From Mariprofundus sp. (GTDB lineage Bacteria > Pseudomonadota > Zetaproteobacteria > Mariprofundales > Mariprofundaceae), in assembly GCA_030951065.1 (NCBI GenBank), contig JAUZQH010000204.1, forward strand, positions 1 through 16,049: 16,049 nucleotides of DNA. Reading direction: 5' to 3'. Below are positions 15,563 to 16,049 of the stretch, piece by piece. The notes under the pieces were generated by a model. It made no database searches. It was not told where the DNA came from and saw nothing but the letters and a program-made list of their open reading frames with translations. A program made the position numbers and the translations under genes. Numbering within the stretch: the first letter of the stretch is position 1; the number at the start of each line of letters is the position of its first letter.

Positions 15563-16049
15563 CTATCGTTGCGGACTTAACATGGATTTGGGATCAAGCA
15601 ACTTTTCCAGCTTGGCAGACGGAAGCACATCCGCCTCCTCACAAACCTGCCGTACGGTTTTGCCCTCGGCGACAGCCTGTTTGGCAATTTGCGAGGCATG
15701 ATCATAACCGATCACAGGCGCCAGCGCGGTGACCATGCTCATGCTCCACTCAATCTGCTCAGCACAGCGTTCCCGATTAGCTTCCAGCCCCGCGATACAT
15801 TTATCGGCAAACATACGACAGGCGGAAGCAAGCAGCCTTTCCGACTCCAGCAGGTTGTGCGCCATCACCGGCAACATCACGTTCAAATCCAGCAGTCCGG
15901 AAGTACCGCCGAAGGCAATCGTGGCATCATTGCCAATCACCTGAGCAGATACCTGGGCCATTGATTCGGCGATCACGGGATTGACTTTTCCGGGCATAAT
16001 GGATGATCCCGGCTGTACGGCCGGCACACTGATCTCACCCAATCCGCAG
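15563..16049 (-). CDS. fumC: Fumarate hydratase class II, C-terminal part (cut by the window edge)
   Basis: Fumarase interconverts fumarate and malate in the citric acid cycle as a cytoplasmic homotetramer. The reading frame runs past the right edge of the window: the codons before the internal TTG read C-G-L. About 161 residues of the usual ~460 are present. The superfamily signature GSSIMPGKVNP, with the flexible serine loop plus catalytic Lys and Asn, is seen near the start. PGKVNP and the later IGYDHASQIAK favour fumarase over aspartate ammonia-lyase, which has PAKVNP and IGHH. The end (LEKLLDPKSMLSP) is the normal FumC C-terminal domain. The oxygen-stable class II enzyme needs no iron-sulfur cluster. 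Confidence 0.9.
   Translation of the reverse strand, partial: CGLGEISVPAVQPGSSIMPGKVNPVIAESMAQVSAQVIGNDATIAFGGTSGLLDLNVMLPVMAHNLLESERLLASACRMFADKCIAGLEANRERCAEQIEWSMSMVTALAPVIGYDHASQIAKQAVAEGKTVRQVCEEADVLPSAKLEKLLDPKSMLSPQR

Noticed and set aside
15563..16049. Aspartate ammonia-lyase instead of fumarase
   Set aside because: The residues PGKVNP and IGYDHASQIAK fit class II fumarase better than the lyase pattern (PAKVNP, IGHH).

Overview
The window suggests a Gram-negative proteobacterium. The evidence is an outer-membrane beta-barrel protein with a signal peptide, an AsmA-like protein anchored in the inner membrane, periplasmic-binding-protein ABC transport, and a GatCAB amidotransferase operon in place of reliance on direct Gln/Asn charging. 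Most of the window is moderate-GC, densely packed chromosomal DNA. The first ~380 bases are clearly AT-rich and look foreign. A zetaproteobacterial (Mariprofundus-like) origin is my guess from overall gene style only; nothing in the sequence proves it.

Left edge (1-376): the 3' part of an integron gene cassette. It carries an ORF for the C-terminal half of a HEPN-domain protein (R-x4-H motif, RNTFAH), followed directly by a well-formed attC site. The attC has R''/R' core sites, an unpaired central spacer, a long inverted-repeat stem with extrahelical bases, and a terminal loop. This is probably the distal end of a cassette array that lies further left. Bases 377-688 hold no convincing gene but contain three hairpins and a second copy of the core heptamer GTTAATT.

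Plus-strand block (689-6567): gatC-gatA-gatB, overlapping or nearly so and with good ribosome binding sites, make the tRNA-dependent amidotransferase. They are followed after 13 bases by a large AsmA/YhdP-like envelope gene, probably in the same transcript.

Minus-strand block (6551-11544): an alanine/sodium symporter (AGCS family) overlaps the tail of the AsmA-like gene by 17 bases. Reading leftward from 11544 comes a small membrane protein resembling the DUF2946 family, an outer-membrane porin-like protein, a zinc/manganese-type periplasmic binding protein (GTG start) and its ABC-3 permease. These four look like a metal-uptake locus: a possible outer-membrane channel, a periplasmic carrier and an inner-membrane pore. 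No ATPase lies in the cluster. A Zur-box-like half-palindrome lies just upstream of the porin gene. A strong extended hairpin of 7 + 19 bp separates the porin from the binding-protein gene.

Minus-strand block (11637-16049): the 3' part of class II fumarase, then two oligopeptide/dipeptide-type ABC ATPases and a DinG-like iron-sulfur helicase. The last three are joined by ATGA stop/start overlaps and are probably translationally coupled. The helicase ends inside a perfect 15-bp inverted repeat.
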